The translations under genes were made by a program, and so were the position numbers. Source: Bacillota bacterium (GTDB lineage Bacteria > Bacillota > Bacilli > Paenibacillales > Paenibacillaceae). Taken from it: 64,000 bases of DNA. The stretch is from assembly GCA_023460795.1 (NCBI GenBank), contig JAEWPC010000018.1:248001-312000 (forward strand), written 5' to 3'. Below are positions 51,613 through 60,173 of this stretch, in pieces (within the stretch, counting starts at the first letter, position 1; each line of letters opens with the position of its first letter). The notes below the pieces were generated by a model. The model did not search any database, was not told the origin of the DNA, and saw only the letters and a list, made by a program, of their open reading frames with translations.

Positions 51613-52623
51613 ATGAAAGTGACGATCAACGATATCGCCAAAGCGGCTAACGTAGCCAAATCCACCGTCTCCAAAGTGCTGAACGACGCGCCTACGATAC
51701 CGGACGAGACGAAACGCAGAGTCAGGGCGATCATGAAAGAGCTGAATTACACCCCGAGCAGCATCGCGACGCAGCTCGCCCGCCAAAGCAGCTTCACGAT
51801 CGGGTTCATTATGGACGTCGACCATAAGGACGATTTCCTGAATCCGTTCTTCTACAGCATGCTCGGCGGGGCCGAAAGCGAAATATGCAAGCACCGCTAC
51901 GAAATGACGATTTCCAATATCGGCAGCCTGAGCGAGGACGATTTCATCGCCCGCTATGTCCATAGCAAGAAGCTGGACGGGATGCTCGTCCATACGACCG
52001 TACTGACACCGAACCGGGTAGAACAGTTGAACAAGCTAGGCTTCCCGTATGTCGTCATCGGGCAACCCCGAGAGCAGGCCGACGTTACGTTCGTCGATAT
52101 CGACAACAACGCCGGAGGCAAGATGGCCGCTACTCACCTGCTGAAGCAGGGCTACAAGAGAATCGCATTCATCGGGGGTGTTCCAGGGGAAGCGATATCC
52201 CATAGCCGATTACTGGGCTACAGGAATGTCATGTCGGCTTTGGACCCCGGCCACGACGACCGGTATATTCGCCTTGGGAAGGCGGACGAAGAGAACGGGC
52301 ATAAGCAGATGGCCGATCTGCTCGATCTGCCTGAACCGCCGGACGCGGTCATCTGCGTGAATAACTACGTGGCGTTCGGGGCTCTGAAGGCCGCCACCCT
52401 GCGTAACCTTTCCGTTCCCCGCGATCTCGGCATCGTAACGTTCGACAATTATCCGCTGGCGCCCTATACGAGCCCTGCGCTAACCGCGCTGGATAACGAT
52501 ACCTTCGGACTTGGCGTTCTGGCTTCTCGGATTTTGTTCGATATGATGAACCAGAAGCCGGTCCAATCCAGCTACCTGCTGCAACCCAAGCTCATTGTTC
52601 GGGACTCTAGCTTGCGCGGATGA
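51613..52623 (+). CDS. malR: LacI-family repressor of the maltodextrin operon
   Basis: A 336-aa regulator: TINDIAKAANVAKSTVSKVLND helix-turn-helix, hinge, then a sugar-sensing domain (IGFIMDVDHKDDFLNPFF, GLGVLASRILFDMM). It is divergent from malE with a 22-bp palindrome between them, so it most likely represses that operon until maltose or maltodextrin binds. The symbol is by function; the sequence does not prove orthology. GAGGG precedes ATG 51613. Confidence 0.82.
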   Translation: MKVTINDIAKAANVAKSTVSKVLNDAPTIPDETKRRVRAIMKELNYTPSSIATQLARQSSFTIGFIMDVDHKDDFLNPFFYSMLGGAESEICKHRYEMTISNIGSLSEDDFIARYVHSKKLDGMLVHTTVLTPNRVEQLNKLGFPYVVIGQPREQADVTFVDIDNNAGGKMAATHLLKQGYKRIAFIGGVPGEAISHSRLLGYRNVMSALDPGHDDRYIRLGKADEENGHKQMADLLDLPEPPDAVICVNNYVAFGALKAATLRNLSVPRDLGIVTFDNYPLAPYTSPALTALDNDTFGLGVLASRILFDMMNQKPVQSSYLLQPKLIVRDSSLRG

Positions 52624-52639
52624 GTCGTTATGATGCGTA

Positions 52640-52670
52640 AAGCCGATCACCCTAAGGCGATCGGCTTTTT
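52640..52670. terminator. Terminator between the LacI and Nramp genes
   Basis: AAGCCGATC and GATCGGCTT arms with TTTTT on the plus strand. Confidence 0.8.
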
Positions 52671-52685
52671 CAGTTGCGCTCTTCT

Positions 52686-54035
52686 TCAGAAGAACGTGCC
52701 ATATAGCAGATAGACGTTAAGACCGGCAATAATGACCGCAACTACCCATGAGAGCGAGGACAGCCACTTCGGAGCGACGAACTCGCCCATTTTCAGCTTA
52801 TCGGACGTGAACTTCACGAGCGGAATGACCGCGAACGAAAGCTGCAGCGACAGAATGACCTGACTCAAGATCAGCAGCTCCCCCGTACCCTTCTCGCCGG
52901 AGATGGAGAGGACGATGACCGCCGGAATGATCGCTATCATCCGGGTAATCAGTCTTCTGAGCCAAGGTTTCAGCCGAATGTTAAGGAATCCCTCCATGAC
53001 GATCTGCCCGGCCAGAGTCCCCGTGAGCGTCGCATTCTGCCCCGAGGCGAGCAGCGCAACCGCGAACAGCACGCCGGCAATGCTCGAGCCGACGAGCGGA
53101 TCCAGCAGCAAGTAAGCATCCTGAATCTCCGCAACGTCCGTATGACCGGTAGAATGGAAAGCCGCAGCGGACAAAATCAAGATCGCCGCATTCACGAAGA
53201 GGGCCAGCATCAGTGCCACGGTCGAGTCGATCGTCGCGAAGCGAATCGCTTGGCGCTTGCCCAGCGCCGTCTCCTCGTACCTCCGCGTCTGTACGATCGA
53301 TGAATGCAGATATAGATTGTGCGGCATAACGGTAGCGCCTAGAATGCCTAATGCGATGTAGAGCATCTCCGGATTGCTGACGATCTCCGAGCTCGGAATG
53401 AAGCCGTGAGCGATGCCGCCGACATCGGGTTTGGATAAGAACATCTCGATGGCGAAACAACCGAAGATCGTGACTAAGAGCGAGATGACAAGCGCTTCGA
53501 TATACCGGAAACCCTTGTTCTGCAGCATCAGCACGAGAATGACATCGAGCGACGTCAGCAGCACCCCGTACAGCATCGGCATGCCGAACAGCAGTTGCAG
53601 CGCGATTGCCGCCCCGATAATCTCGGCCAGATCGCACGCGGCGATCGCTAGCTCGCACAGTACCCACAGACCGATATTCGTTCGTCTGCCATAATGGTCG
53701 CGGCAGGCCTGCGCTAGGTCTCTGCCCGTGGCGATGCCAAGACGCGCCGTCAGCGACTGCAACAGTATCGCCATGAGGTTAGAGATCAAGATGACGGATA
53801 ATAGCGTATAGCCGAATTGCGAGCCCCCGGCGAGATCCGTCGCCCAGTTACCCGGGTCCATGTACCCGACGGCTACCAAGTATCCCGGCCCGACGAACGC
53901 TAACAGACGCCTGATGAAGCTGCCTTTCGTCGGTACCGCTATCGATTTATGGACTTCCGGCAAACTCGGGGCTACTCGCGCTTTATTCCACCCGGTCTGG
54001 GAAGGGGTTGCTTGCTCTTGAATGACAGGTTCCAT
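52686..54035 (-). CDS. mntH: Nramp-family manganese/divalent metal transporter MntH
   Basis: A 449-aa proton-coupled metal importer with 11 helices. The metal-site motif DPGNW in helix 1 and the GATVMPHNLYLHSS motif with Met-Pro-His in helix 6 are intact. Two MntR-like boxes upstream suggest repression by manganese. It stands alone. Confidence 0.92.
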   Translation of the reverse strand: MEPVIQEQATPSQTGWNKARVAPSLPEVHKSIAVPTKGSFIRRLLAFVGPGYLVAVGYMDPGNWATDLAGGSQFGYTLLSVILISNLMAILLQSLTARLGIATGRDLAQACRDHYGRRTNIGLWVLCELAIAACDLAEIIGAAIALQLLFGMPMLYGVLLTSLDVILVLMLQNKGFRYIEALVISLLVTIFGCFAIEMFLSKPDVGGIAHGFIPSSEIVSNPEMLYIALGILGATVMPHNLYLHSSIVQTRRYEETALGKRQAIRFATIDSTVALMLALFVNAAILILSAAAFHSTGHTDVAEIQDAYLLLDPLVGSSIAGVLFAVALLASGQNATLTGTLAGQIVMEGFLNIRLKPWLRRLITRMIAIIPAVIVLSISGEKGTGELLILSQVILSLQLSFAVIPLVKFTSDKLKMGEFVAPKWLSSLSWVVAVIIAGLNVYLLYGTFF

Positions 54036-54066
54036 GGTTCACCCTTCTTTCCTTATGACAATAGTG

Positions 54067-54081
54067 TTTACCTAGGGCAAC
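54067..54081. promoter_or_regulatory. MntR-like box 1
   Basis: TTTACCTAGGGCAAC resembles the MntR site TTTGCCTTAAGGAAAC; it lies 31 bp before the mntH start. Confidence 0.5.
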
Positions 54082-54173
54082 ATTTGTCGTAAAAAATATA
54101 TACGCCATAGCCGCCTGCTATATTCGTATATACTGTTATCCTACATCAGATAATTTGCCTTTACAACAAAAAT

Positions 54174-54188
54174 TTTACCTAGGGAAAG
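54174..54188. promoter_or_regulatory. MntR-like box 2
   Basis: TTTACCTAGGGAAAG, sharing TTTACCTAGGG with box 1, 107 bp further upstream of mntH. Confidence 0.5.
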
Positions 54189-54323
54189 ATAACTGCCATT
54201 AATTTACTCTCCATCATCCGAACTACCGCAACAGCTTTATTCTCCCGCGCATCCAATAACTACCTTTGCATTTTCTCGCCGCTGTGCTATAATCATATTC
54301 GTTCGCTGCTAATAACGCGACAT

Positions 54324-54400
54324 CGGGACGTAGCTCAGCTTGGTAGAGCACCTGGTTTGGGACCAGGGGGTCGCATGTTCGAATCGTGTCGTCCCGACCA
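54324..54400 (+). tRNA. tRNA-Pro (anticodon TGG)
   Basis: Acceptor CGGGACG pairs with CGTCCCG; D arm TAGCTCAGC, anticodon loop TTTGGGA giving TGG, T loop GTTCGAATC, encoded CCA at 54398-54400. Confidence 0.95.
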
Positions 54401-54415
54401 TTCAGACACACACCG

Positions 54416-54443
54416 CCACGGCATTGTTGCCGTGGTTTTTTTG
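54416..54443 (+). terminator. Terminator after tRNA-Pro
   Basis: CCACGGCA and TGCCGTGG arms followed by seven T residues. Confidence 0.85.
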
Positions 54444-54468
54444 TGCCCGTCTACAGCATGCAAAACAT

Positions 54469-54496
54469 GAAAAACCCTCGCCGATGGGCGAGGGTT
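54469..54496 (-). terminator. Terminator of the lipoprotein gene
   Basis: AACCCTCGCC and GGCGAGGGTT arms; on the minus strand TTTTTC follows. Confidence 0.8.
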
Positions 54497-54534
54497 CGTT
54501 CGTTAGGATGAATACCGTATGAATAACTTTATTC

Positions 54535-55626
54535 TTACAGATCGTCGAGGCTTGCGCCGCCGAGCAGGCCGCCCAGCTCGCCGAATGCTTCCTCGAACGA
54601 CACGATTTCTTCGGCTTTAGGCTGGCCGTATTTGAACTCCACTTTCTCGTTGACATCGCCAAGCTGGGATACCACTTTGATCGCGAAGCTTCCCGTGTTG
54701 CCTTCCGAATCGAACGACGCTTTGATTGAAGCGTCCGTGTATACCGGATAGTCTTTCTTGTCGATACCGACGTTCGCCGTGATATCCAAGTTCTTCACGA
54801 CTTTGTTCATCTCATCGACGCCTTCTTTGATCGTTGTCGTATCGGCGGTTTTGAGTTGTTCCTTAGCCGTATCGATATCTTCTTTAGTCATGCCGGTCAT
54901 ATCGAGATAATCTTTGTTGTTCGCGATAAGATCAAGCACTTCCGGAGCGATCTTCTCGACGACCGTCGTCAAGAACGGCTCGATTTGGTCCTTCTTGACA
55001 TGGACTTGAACGACTTGCTTCGCGTCTACGTCGCTTGGAATTCCCGCGTCTTTCGCTTTGACGGAAGACAGGTAGTCTTCGGCGTTAAGATGCTTGAATA
55101 CGATATTGATCAGATCCTCGACGAACTTCTGGGATTGCTTAGGATCCATCGTCGGAATTTCTTGACCGGTCTGCTCGGCTAGCTGCTCGAGATCAAGCTC
55201 CAAGTATTTGCCGACCAATTCTTCAGGTACCGGCAGCATAGCAATGTTCGGAACTTTTACCCAAAGCTTCTTCTCGGAAGCAATGATCGGGATCTGGAAG
55301 TTGATCGCGAGATCGCCCTTAAGCTCCAGCTTAAGCTCTACCTCGGTGAGCAACGGATCCTTCTGATAAGCGCCCGACCAAGATACCTCGGCGTTCTTGA
55401 ACATATTCATGGCAGCCGTGTCGTCCTCGGTCATCTCGGCAAGGTTCAAGTTAAACTCCTCGAACTTCATGCTGCCTTTGAAAGTGTAGGAGCTTAGCTC
55501 GCTCGTCGTGGACAACGAAGCTTGCAGCGCGTCTTTAGGCGATTTGTCTTTCGTGCATCCGCTCAATACGAGAGCGACAACCAGCAGTAGCGCAACAACG
55601 CTAAAGCCCAATTTTCTTTTAAGCAA
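54535..55626 (-). CDS. DUF6612-like lipoprotein
   Basis: A 363-aa lipoprotein with lipobox LSGC and a fold resembling the LppX/LprG-like lipid-binding group, in Firmicutes often called DUF6612 (DALQASLSTTSELSSYTFKGSMKFEE, then alternating strands with KLWVKVPN). No catalytic motif. TTG 55626 is chosen because GAGAGGGG stands 8 bp upstream; a TTG six codons earlier is possible. The protein is acidic at its C-terminus. Function unknown; surface or envelope. Confidence 0.65.
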   Translation of the reverse strand: MLKRKLGFSVVALLLVVALVLSGCTKDKSPKDALQASLSTTSELSSYTFKGSMKFEEFNLNLAEMTEDDTAAMNMFKNAEVSWSGAYQKDPLLTEVELKLELKGDLAINFQIPIIASEKKLWVKVPNIAMLPVPEELVGKYLELDLEQLAEQTGQEIPTMDPKQSQKFVEDLINIVFKHLNAEDYLSSVKAKDAGIPSDVDAKQVVQVHVKKDQIEPFLTTVVEKIAPEVLDLIANNKDYLDMTGMTKEDIDTAKEQLKTADTTTIKEGVDEMNKVVKNLDITANVGIDKKDYPVYTDASIKASFDSEGNTGSFAIKVVSQLGDVNEKVEFKYGQPKAEEIVSFEEAFGELGGLLGGASLDDL

Positions 55627-55763
55627 AATATAATCCCCTCTCAACCATGTTATAACCCATGATGATTCCTACGAACAGAGTTAATTCTATATCAATTTCG
55701 CACATGCGAAAAGCCCTTCTAAGTTAAAAACTAAGTAAAACCTTCAATTCCCAATCAACTTTG

Positions 55764-56684
55764 TTAATGAATGTCTTTCTTCTTGAAGCGTCCGCCTTTG
55801 ACATCATGAATGTTGCCTACGGCCAGGAAAGCGACCGGGTCAAGCTCGTTCACGATCGACTTCAGCTTAGCTTCCTCCAGACGAGTAATGACGCAGAAAA
55901 TAACTTTCTTCTGATCTCCCGTATAGCCGCCCTCTCCATGCAAGAAGGTGACTCCCCTGCCGAGACGATCCACGATCGCGTCGCCGATCTCCCTGAAGTT
56001 ATCGCTAATGATCCAACAGGATTTCGATTCGTTCAATCCTTCAATCGTCAGGTCGATGACTTTAAAAGCGATAAAATAGGCGATCAAAGAATACATCGCG
56101 CGGTCCCATGAATAGACGAAGCCTGCGCTGCCGAGAATGAACACGTTTACGAACATAACGACTTCGCCCACAGAGAACGGCGTCTTCTTACTGAAGAGAA
56201 TCGCGACGATTTCCGTACCGTCTAACGATCCGCCGGCGCGGATAACGATACCGGTGCCGGCACCGAGGAATATTCCTCCGAATATGGCGGCCAAGAAGAT
56301 ATCACCCGTAAAAGCCTGAACGGGATGCAACAGTGTCGTGGCGATTGATAGCACGATAACGCCTAGCAACGTCGATAAGGCAAACGTCTTGCCGATCGTT
56401 CGATAACCGATAATAAGGAAGGGGAGGTTGAGCAACGTCAGGAAGATCCCGATCGGCACTCCGGATAGATGCGAGGACATAATGGAAATACCCGTTATGC
56501 CTCCGTCAATGATTTGATTCGGAACGAGGAAAATCTCAAGGGCGACTCCAACCAAACAAGCGCCGAGGACGATGAAAAAGATTCTTCGCGCGAGTTCCAA
56601 TCGGGTCATTTTGTGATGGCGGATTTGTTTCGGCTTTGTAGGCGGTCTTGGCGGTACAGGGAGTTTCTTGTTCTGTGCTGTCAT
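55764..56684 (-). CDS. YitT-family membrane protein (DUF161/DUF2179)
   Basis: A 306-aa protein: a Pro/Lys-rich N-tail, about five to six helices (30-210; GVALEIFLVPNQIIDGGITGISIM, GIFLGAGTGIVIRAGGSLDGTEI are family marks), then a C-terminal DUF2179 domain with GVTFLHGEGGYTGDQKKVIFCVI. Family function is unknown. AAGGAGG precedes the ATG. Confidence 0.88.
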   Translation of the reverse strand: MTAQNKKLPVPPRPPTKPKQIRHHKMTRLELARRIFFIVLGACLVGVALEIFLVPNQIIDGGITGISIMSSHLSGVPIGIFLTLLNLPFLIIGYRTIGKTFALSTLLGVIVLSIATTLLHPVQAFTGDIFLAAIFGGIFLGAGTGIVIRAGGSLDGTEIVAILFSKKTPFSVGEVVMFVNVFILGSAGFVYSWDRAMYSLIAYFIAFKVIDLTIEGLNESKSCWIISDNFREIGDAIVDRLGRGVTFLHGEGGYTGDQKKVIFCVITRLEEAKLKSIVNELDPVAFLAVGNIHDVKGGRFKKKDIH

Positions 56685-56801
56685 GCGTATGGCCTCCTTA
56701 TAGTCAAATGAAAATTTCCATCATTTTATTATACCAATTGGCTTTTAGTCGACACAACAAGAAGACCCGGCGTAATGCGCCGAGTCTGTGAATGAATAGC
56801 G

Positions 56802-56957
56802 TTACCCTTGCGGGTTGCGATGGCTCACGTGGTTAGCGTTCTTCACTTTCTTGCTGCCGGATAACGGCGCGTTCGGAAAAGGGTTATCATCAATATCGTG
56901 GGCGTTGTTATTAGAGCCATCGGGTTGATTGACGGCTACCGATTTCGGCTTGCTCAT
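56802..56957 (-). CDS. sspP: Small acid-soluble spore protein P (SspP)
   Basis: A 51-aa protein with PLSGSKKVKNANHVSHRN at the C-terminus, the SspP (CotL) signature, after an Asn/Asp-rich start. SspP is a minor spore-core protein made in the forespore. AGGAGA precedes ATG 56957. Length fits the family (48 aa in Bacillus subtilis). Confidence 0.85.
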   Translation of the reverse strand: MSKPKSVAVNQPDGSNNNAHDIDDNPFPNAPLSGSKKVKNANHVSHRNPQG

Positions 56958-56972
56958 GAGGATTATGTCTCC

Positions 56973-57149
56973 TTAGCTCTTCGGATTCGATTGCTCGACG
57001 GACCCGTCGTGGTTCAGCTCGGCTTGGTGCCTGTGATCGTTCCTTTGCTGCTGAATCTGTTGCGCATGGTGCGCGTTAACCGGGCGTTCTTCCAATTGCT
57101 CGACGACGTTGCTTAAATTTTTGTCCGGCATACCGTTCGCGTTAGACAA
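56973..57149 (-). CDS. Small hypothetical protein upstream of sspP
   Basis: A 58-aa hydrophilic protein, rich in Gln, Asn, His and Glu (VNAHHAQQIQQQRNDHRHQA). It starts at TTG 57149 with AAGGAGG at 9 bp and ends 15 bp before sspP, its stop overlapping the sspP ribosome site. A forespore role is a guess from context. No family recognised. Confidence 0.5.
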   Translation of the reverse strand: MSNANGMPDKNLSNVVEQLEERPVNAHHAQQIQQQRNDHRHQAELNHDGSVEQSNPKS

Positions 57150-57163
57150 GCAGGGTACCCTCC

Positions 57164-57511
57164 TTAGCTATGGGTATAATGATGCAGCGCTTGAGCGGTC
57201 TCGTGCAGATGCCGTCGGTAATCGGCGATTAATTGCTGCGGAATGTCCGCACGCTCGTCGATCGTCTGGCCGTCCTTCTCGACATCGACGACCTGGATGT
57301 CGATCTCGCGGCTATCGACGTATCGGACCGCAAAGTCGAATTCCATCATTTGATGGCCGGCAGTCTCGATATGGACTCTCAATCCGCGCGGATTTGCGCC
57401 GTCGGCCGTCACTTGCGCCTTATCCCCGACCGTCAACCGCTCAGGAAGCGTACGCTGCCAAGCCTGAACCAGGTCCTCCTGCGGAACGTTCAGTTCGTCA
57501 TTGCTTACCAT
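57164..57511 (-). CDS. Conserved-looking hypothetical protein
   Basis: A 115-aa soluble protein, strongly acidic, with a beta-rich centre (RLTVGDKAQVTADGANPRGL, MMEFDFAVRYVDSREIDIQVVDVE) and a His-containing helical tail. GGAGGTG precedes ATG 57511. It is 14 bp from the next small gene and may form an operon with it and sspP. I do not recognise the family. Confidence 0.6.
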   Translation of the reverse strand: MVSNDELNVPQEDLVQAWQRTLPERLTVGDKAQVTADGANPRGLRVHIETAGHQMMEFDFAVRYVDSREIDIQVVDVEKDGQTIDERADIPQQLIADYRRHLHETAQALHHYTHS

Positions 57512-57540
57512 GATGAGCACCTCCACTCCGTTAGAGTGGC

Positions 57541-57570
57541 ACAAAGAAACCGTTCCTATTCGGAACGGTC
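57541..57570 (-). terminator. Terminator of the RCC1-repeat gene
   Basis: ACCGTTCC and GGAACGGT arms, TTTCTTTG after them on the minus strand. Confidence 0.7.
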
Positions 57571-57593
57571 TAGGCGTAACGGAGTTGTTTGCC

Positions 57594-59711
57594 TTAATAA
57601 TCGACTTCCAGAATTCGCTCTTTCGTCTTCGTCTCGTTGAACAGGATGATTAGCAGCTCTTTTCCGTCCACCGTGATATACTGCACGCCCGTGCTCTTGC
57701 CATAGGGGAGATCGTCGATACGCAATTCCCTGAATTTCTCGAGCAACGATTGCTTGAAGCTAGGGAGCGAGATTCCTCTCTCCTTCTCGATGATTTCGGC
57801 AATTAAGTCCAGCTTGAACTCGTCCTTGCCCGGCGTATAATTGATCGTTATATCGGTTGGGAGCGATACGTTCCGGCTATAGACCGAGCCGTCTGTCCGC
57901 GGGAAGTAGTAATCCCAATTCGCGAGCTCTTTATCTTTAGCCGTATCGTATACGAAGTAATGTTCGCCGATGTCGCTCTTGCCCGCGAGGATACGGTAAC
58001 CTTTGTAAAATAGATCCTTAAGCACCGCTGTATACGGAGTGTTCTTCACGTGCGCCTTGTATGCGTGCCAAAGGTAAGCATACGCTTCCTCGCGGGAAAT
58101 CATCTCGCCGGGCCGTAATCGGTCGGATTCACCCGCGAGCAATCCCGCTTGATCCAAGTATTGCAACGCAGCCGTAGCTTTGGCGCTCACTTCGTCGGCG
58201 TCCGCATAATTGTTGGTCCATTGCCGCGGTAGAGGATCCAGCTCGAGTCCGGACGCTTGAAGCACGCGGTAGATTCCGAGCAAGAAATCCTGTCTCGTGA
58301 TCGGCTCATGAACGCCGAACTTGTTCTTGGATAACGGATCGATAAAGCCTGCTTGCAGCGCGATATTCGAGTAGTATTCTTTCTCTAAATCATCATAAGG
58401 AAGATCTTTCTGCTCCGGAAGGTGATCCCAGGATAACGCATCGTGCAACTGATAGAACAGCTTGGCCGCCAATCGTCTCGACGTGTCCGACTTATAGTAA
58501 TGAAGGTCGATATCCGCAAGCAATTTATGCTGTTTCGCGAAGGTAACGTCCGCAGCGGCCCATGGGGCCGGTTCCGACTGTTGCGCTTCGATCAGAATTC
58601 CGTAAATATCGTTTGTTCCATTGAAGCGATCGGATCGATCCTCTAAAATCTGTCCCATCGTGATCTGACCGGCATAATTCTCGCCCCAGCCCCACAGCGA
58701 GCCGTCTTTTTTCTGCAGCATCACATGCCCCGTAGAGGGCGACGCATGCTTGGCGATCATGCTCCAATCTCGATCCGTGCCTAATTGACGCGGCTTATTC
58801 TCGTAGTCCCATCCCCACGCCCAAAGCGTTCCATCCTTCTTAATCGCAAGGTTGCTGTACCCGGTTGCGGATACCGCGACCCAATCGTTATCCTTGCCGA
58901 TTCGAATCGGTTTAAGCACGTTCTTGTCCGTGCCTATGCCGAGCAATCCCATGCTATTGTATCCCCAGCCCCACAACGAACCGTCTGGCTTCAATGCCAG
59001 AACATGCTCGGCTCCCGCCGAAATCGACTTCCAGTTTTCTTTGCCGGTTTTCACCGGAGTCGTCTGGTATTTCGTTGACTTCCCGTTGCCTAGACTTCCC
59101 GCTATGCCTGAACCCCAAGCATACGTCGATCCATCCTTTTTAATGCCGATCGTGAATGTCCTGCCGGTAATGACTCGAACCCAGTTCTTGTCTTTTCCGA
59201 TCTGCACCGGCTTGTACCTATCCTTGAGGTCGCCCGTTCCGAGCTGACCATCGGAGTTGTATCCCCAGCTCCAGAGCGTACCGTCGCTCGCAATCGCGAC
59301 GCTGTGGGCGAAATTGTTCGATACGGTTTTCCATTTTTTGTTTTTGCCGATCTGGACCGGTTTTTGAACGGTTGTAGTCGTACCGTTGCCTACTTGGCCG
59401 ACTCCGTTAAATCCCCAGCCCCACATCGTTCCGTCTTTCTTAATGGCTGCTATGAACTCATATCCTGCGCTGAATTCCGCCCATTCCTTTGCTTTGCCGA
59501 TCACGGGAAGGTAAGTCTTATCGTTCATTCCTTCCATGTATCCCCACACAGATAACGTGCCGTCTTTGGTCAATGCCGCCGTGAAAAGACGACCTACATC
59601 GACTCGTTGATACTCGGTTGACTGAGGCGCCGCGTGAACGTCATGCCAACCACCCCATGCGGAACTAGCAATAATAATAGACATTAGCACATATAAGATC
59701 TTTCGAATCAT
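57594..59711 (-). CDS. Secreted RCC1-repeat protein with SLH-like region
   Basis: A 705-aa protein with a signal peptide (to about HA at 27). Seven or more RCC1/BNR-type units over about 35-360, each with KKDGTLWGWGxNxxGQLGxG, form a beta propeller. About 390-580 has SLH-like helical units (ITRQDFLLGIYRVLQASG, AALQYLDQAGLLAGESDRLRPGEMISREEAYAYL). The last 110 residues are unassigned. It probably sits on the cell surface; ligand unknown. ATG 59711 has GGGAGGAG upstream; longer starts lack a site. Confidence 0.8.
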   Translation of the reverse strand: MIRKILYVLMSIIIASSAWGGWHDVHAAPQSTEYQRVDVGRLFTAALTKDGTLSVWGYMEGMNDKTYLPVIGKAKEWAEFSAGYEFIAAIKKDGTMWGWGFNGVGQVGNGTTTTVQKPVQIGKNKKWKTVSNNFAHSVAIASDGTLWSWGYNSDGQLGTGDLKDRYKPVQIGKDKNWVRVITGRTFTIGIKKDGSTYAWGSGIAGSLGNGKSTKYQTTPVKTGKENWKSISAGAEHVLALKPDGSLWGWGYNSMGLLGIGTDKNVLKPIRIGKDNDWVAVSATGYSNLAIKKDGTLWAWGWDYENKPRQLGTDRDWSMIAKHASPSTGHVMLQKKDGSLWGWGENYAGQITMGQILEDRSDRFNGTNDIYGILIEAQQSEPAPWAAADVTFAKQHKLLADIDLHYYKSDTSRRLAAKLFYQLHDALSWDHLPEQKDLPYDDLEKEYYSNIALQAGFIDPLSKNKFGVHEPITRQDFLLGIYRVLQASGLELDPLPRQWTNNYADADEVSAKATAALQYLDQAGLLAGESDRLRPGEMISREEAYAYLWHAYKAHVKNTPYTAVLKDLFYKGYRILAGKSDIGEHYFVYDTAKDKELANWDYYFPRTDGSVYSRNVSLPTDITINYTPGKDEFKLDLIAEIIEKERGISLPSFKQSLLEKFRELRIDDLPYGKSTGVQYITVDGKELLIILFNETKTKERILEVDY

Positions 59712-59795
59712 TTCGACATCTCCTCCCAAACGATCAATCAATAATATCACATATTGGATGATTGTGGGATATTTGTAAGGTGAATATTCCCACTT

Positions 59796-59868
59796 CGCCA
59801 TAAACAAAAAACCGATTCCTCTCGGAATCGGCCTAGTTTTTTGTTTATGGCGGAGAGAGTGGGATTCG
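59796..59868. repeat. 73-bp direct repeat, copy 1 (terminator plus tRNA-Ser 3' end)
   Basis: Identical over 73 bp to 59980-60052. It contains the hairpin CCGATTCC/GGAATCGG with a T tract and the last bases of tRNA-Ser with CCA, but not the rest of the tRNA. Confidence 0.9.
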
Positions 59869-59979
59869 CTCCGTCGCTGCGTGTCCGTATTACTTCCACG
59901 CTATTGCGACTATCACGCCGGGACCTACGACAATGCCCCCCCGGGCATTGTCGCTTAACGGTCCGTTCGAATCCCACAA

Positions 59980-60052
59980 CGCCATAAACAAAAAACCGAT
60001 TCCTCTCGGAATCGGCCTAGTTTTTTGTTTATGGCGGAGAGAGTGGGATTCG
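59980..60052. repeat. 73-bp direct repeat, copy 2 (within and behind tRNA-Ser)
   Basis: The copy joined to the complete tRNA-Ser. It supplies its 3' end (acceptor and part of the T arm) and its terminator on the minus strand. Confidence 0.9.
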
Positions 60053-60120
60053 AACCCACGTGGGCTTGCACCCTAACGGTTTTCAAGACCGCCCCGTTAT
60101 GACCGCTTCGGTATCTCTCC
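60032..60120 (-). tRNA. tRNA-Ser (anticodon TGA)
   Basis: A type II tRNA of 89 bases: acceptor GGAGAGA pairs with TCTCTCC, anticodon loop with TGA (CTTGAAA), long variable arm, T loop GTTCGAATC, encoded CCA at 60034-60032. It follows serS as in Bacillus. Confidence 0.93.
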
Positions 60121-60173
60121 ATAGGTGGCAGCGCTGTGCTGCCACGTAATCATATCATAAGCTATATTCGCGT

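Noticed and set aside
54223..54411. Minus-strand frame over tRNA-Pro
   Set aside because: Same antisense-tRNA artefact.
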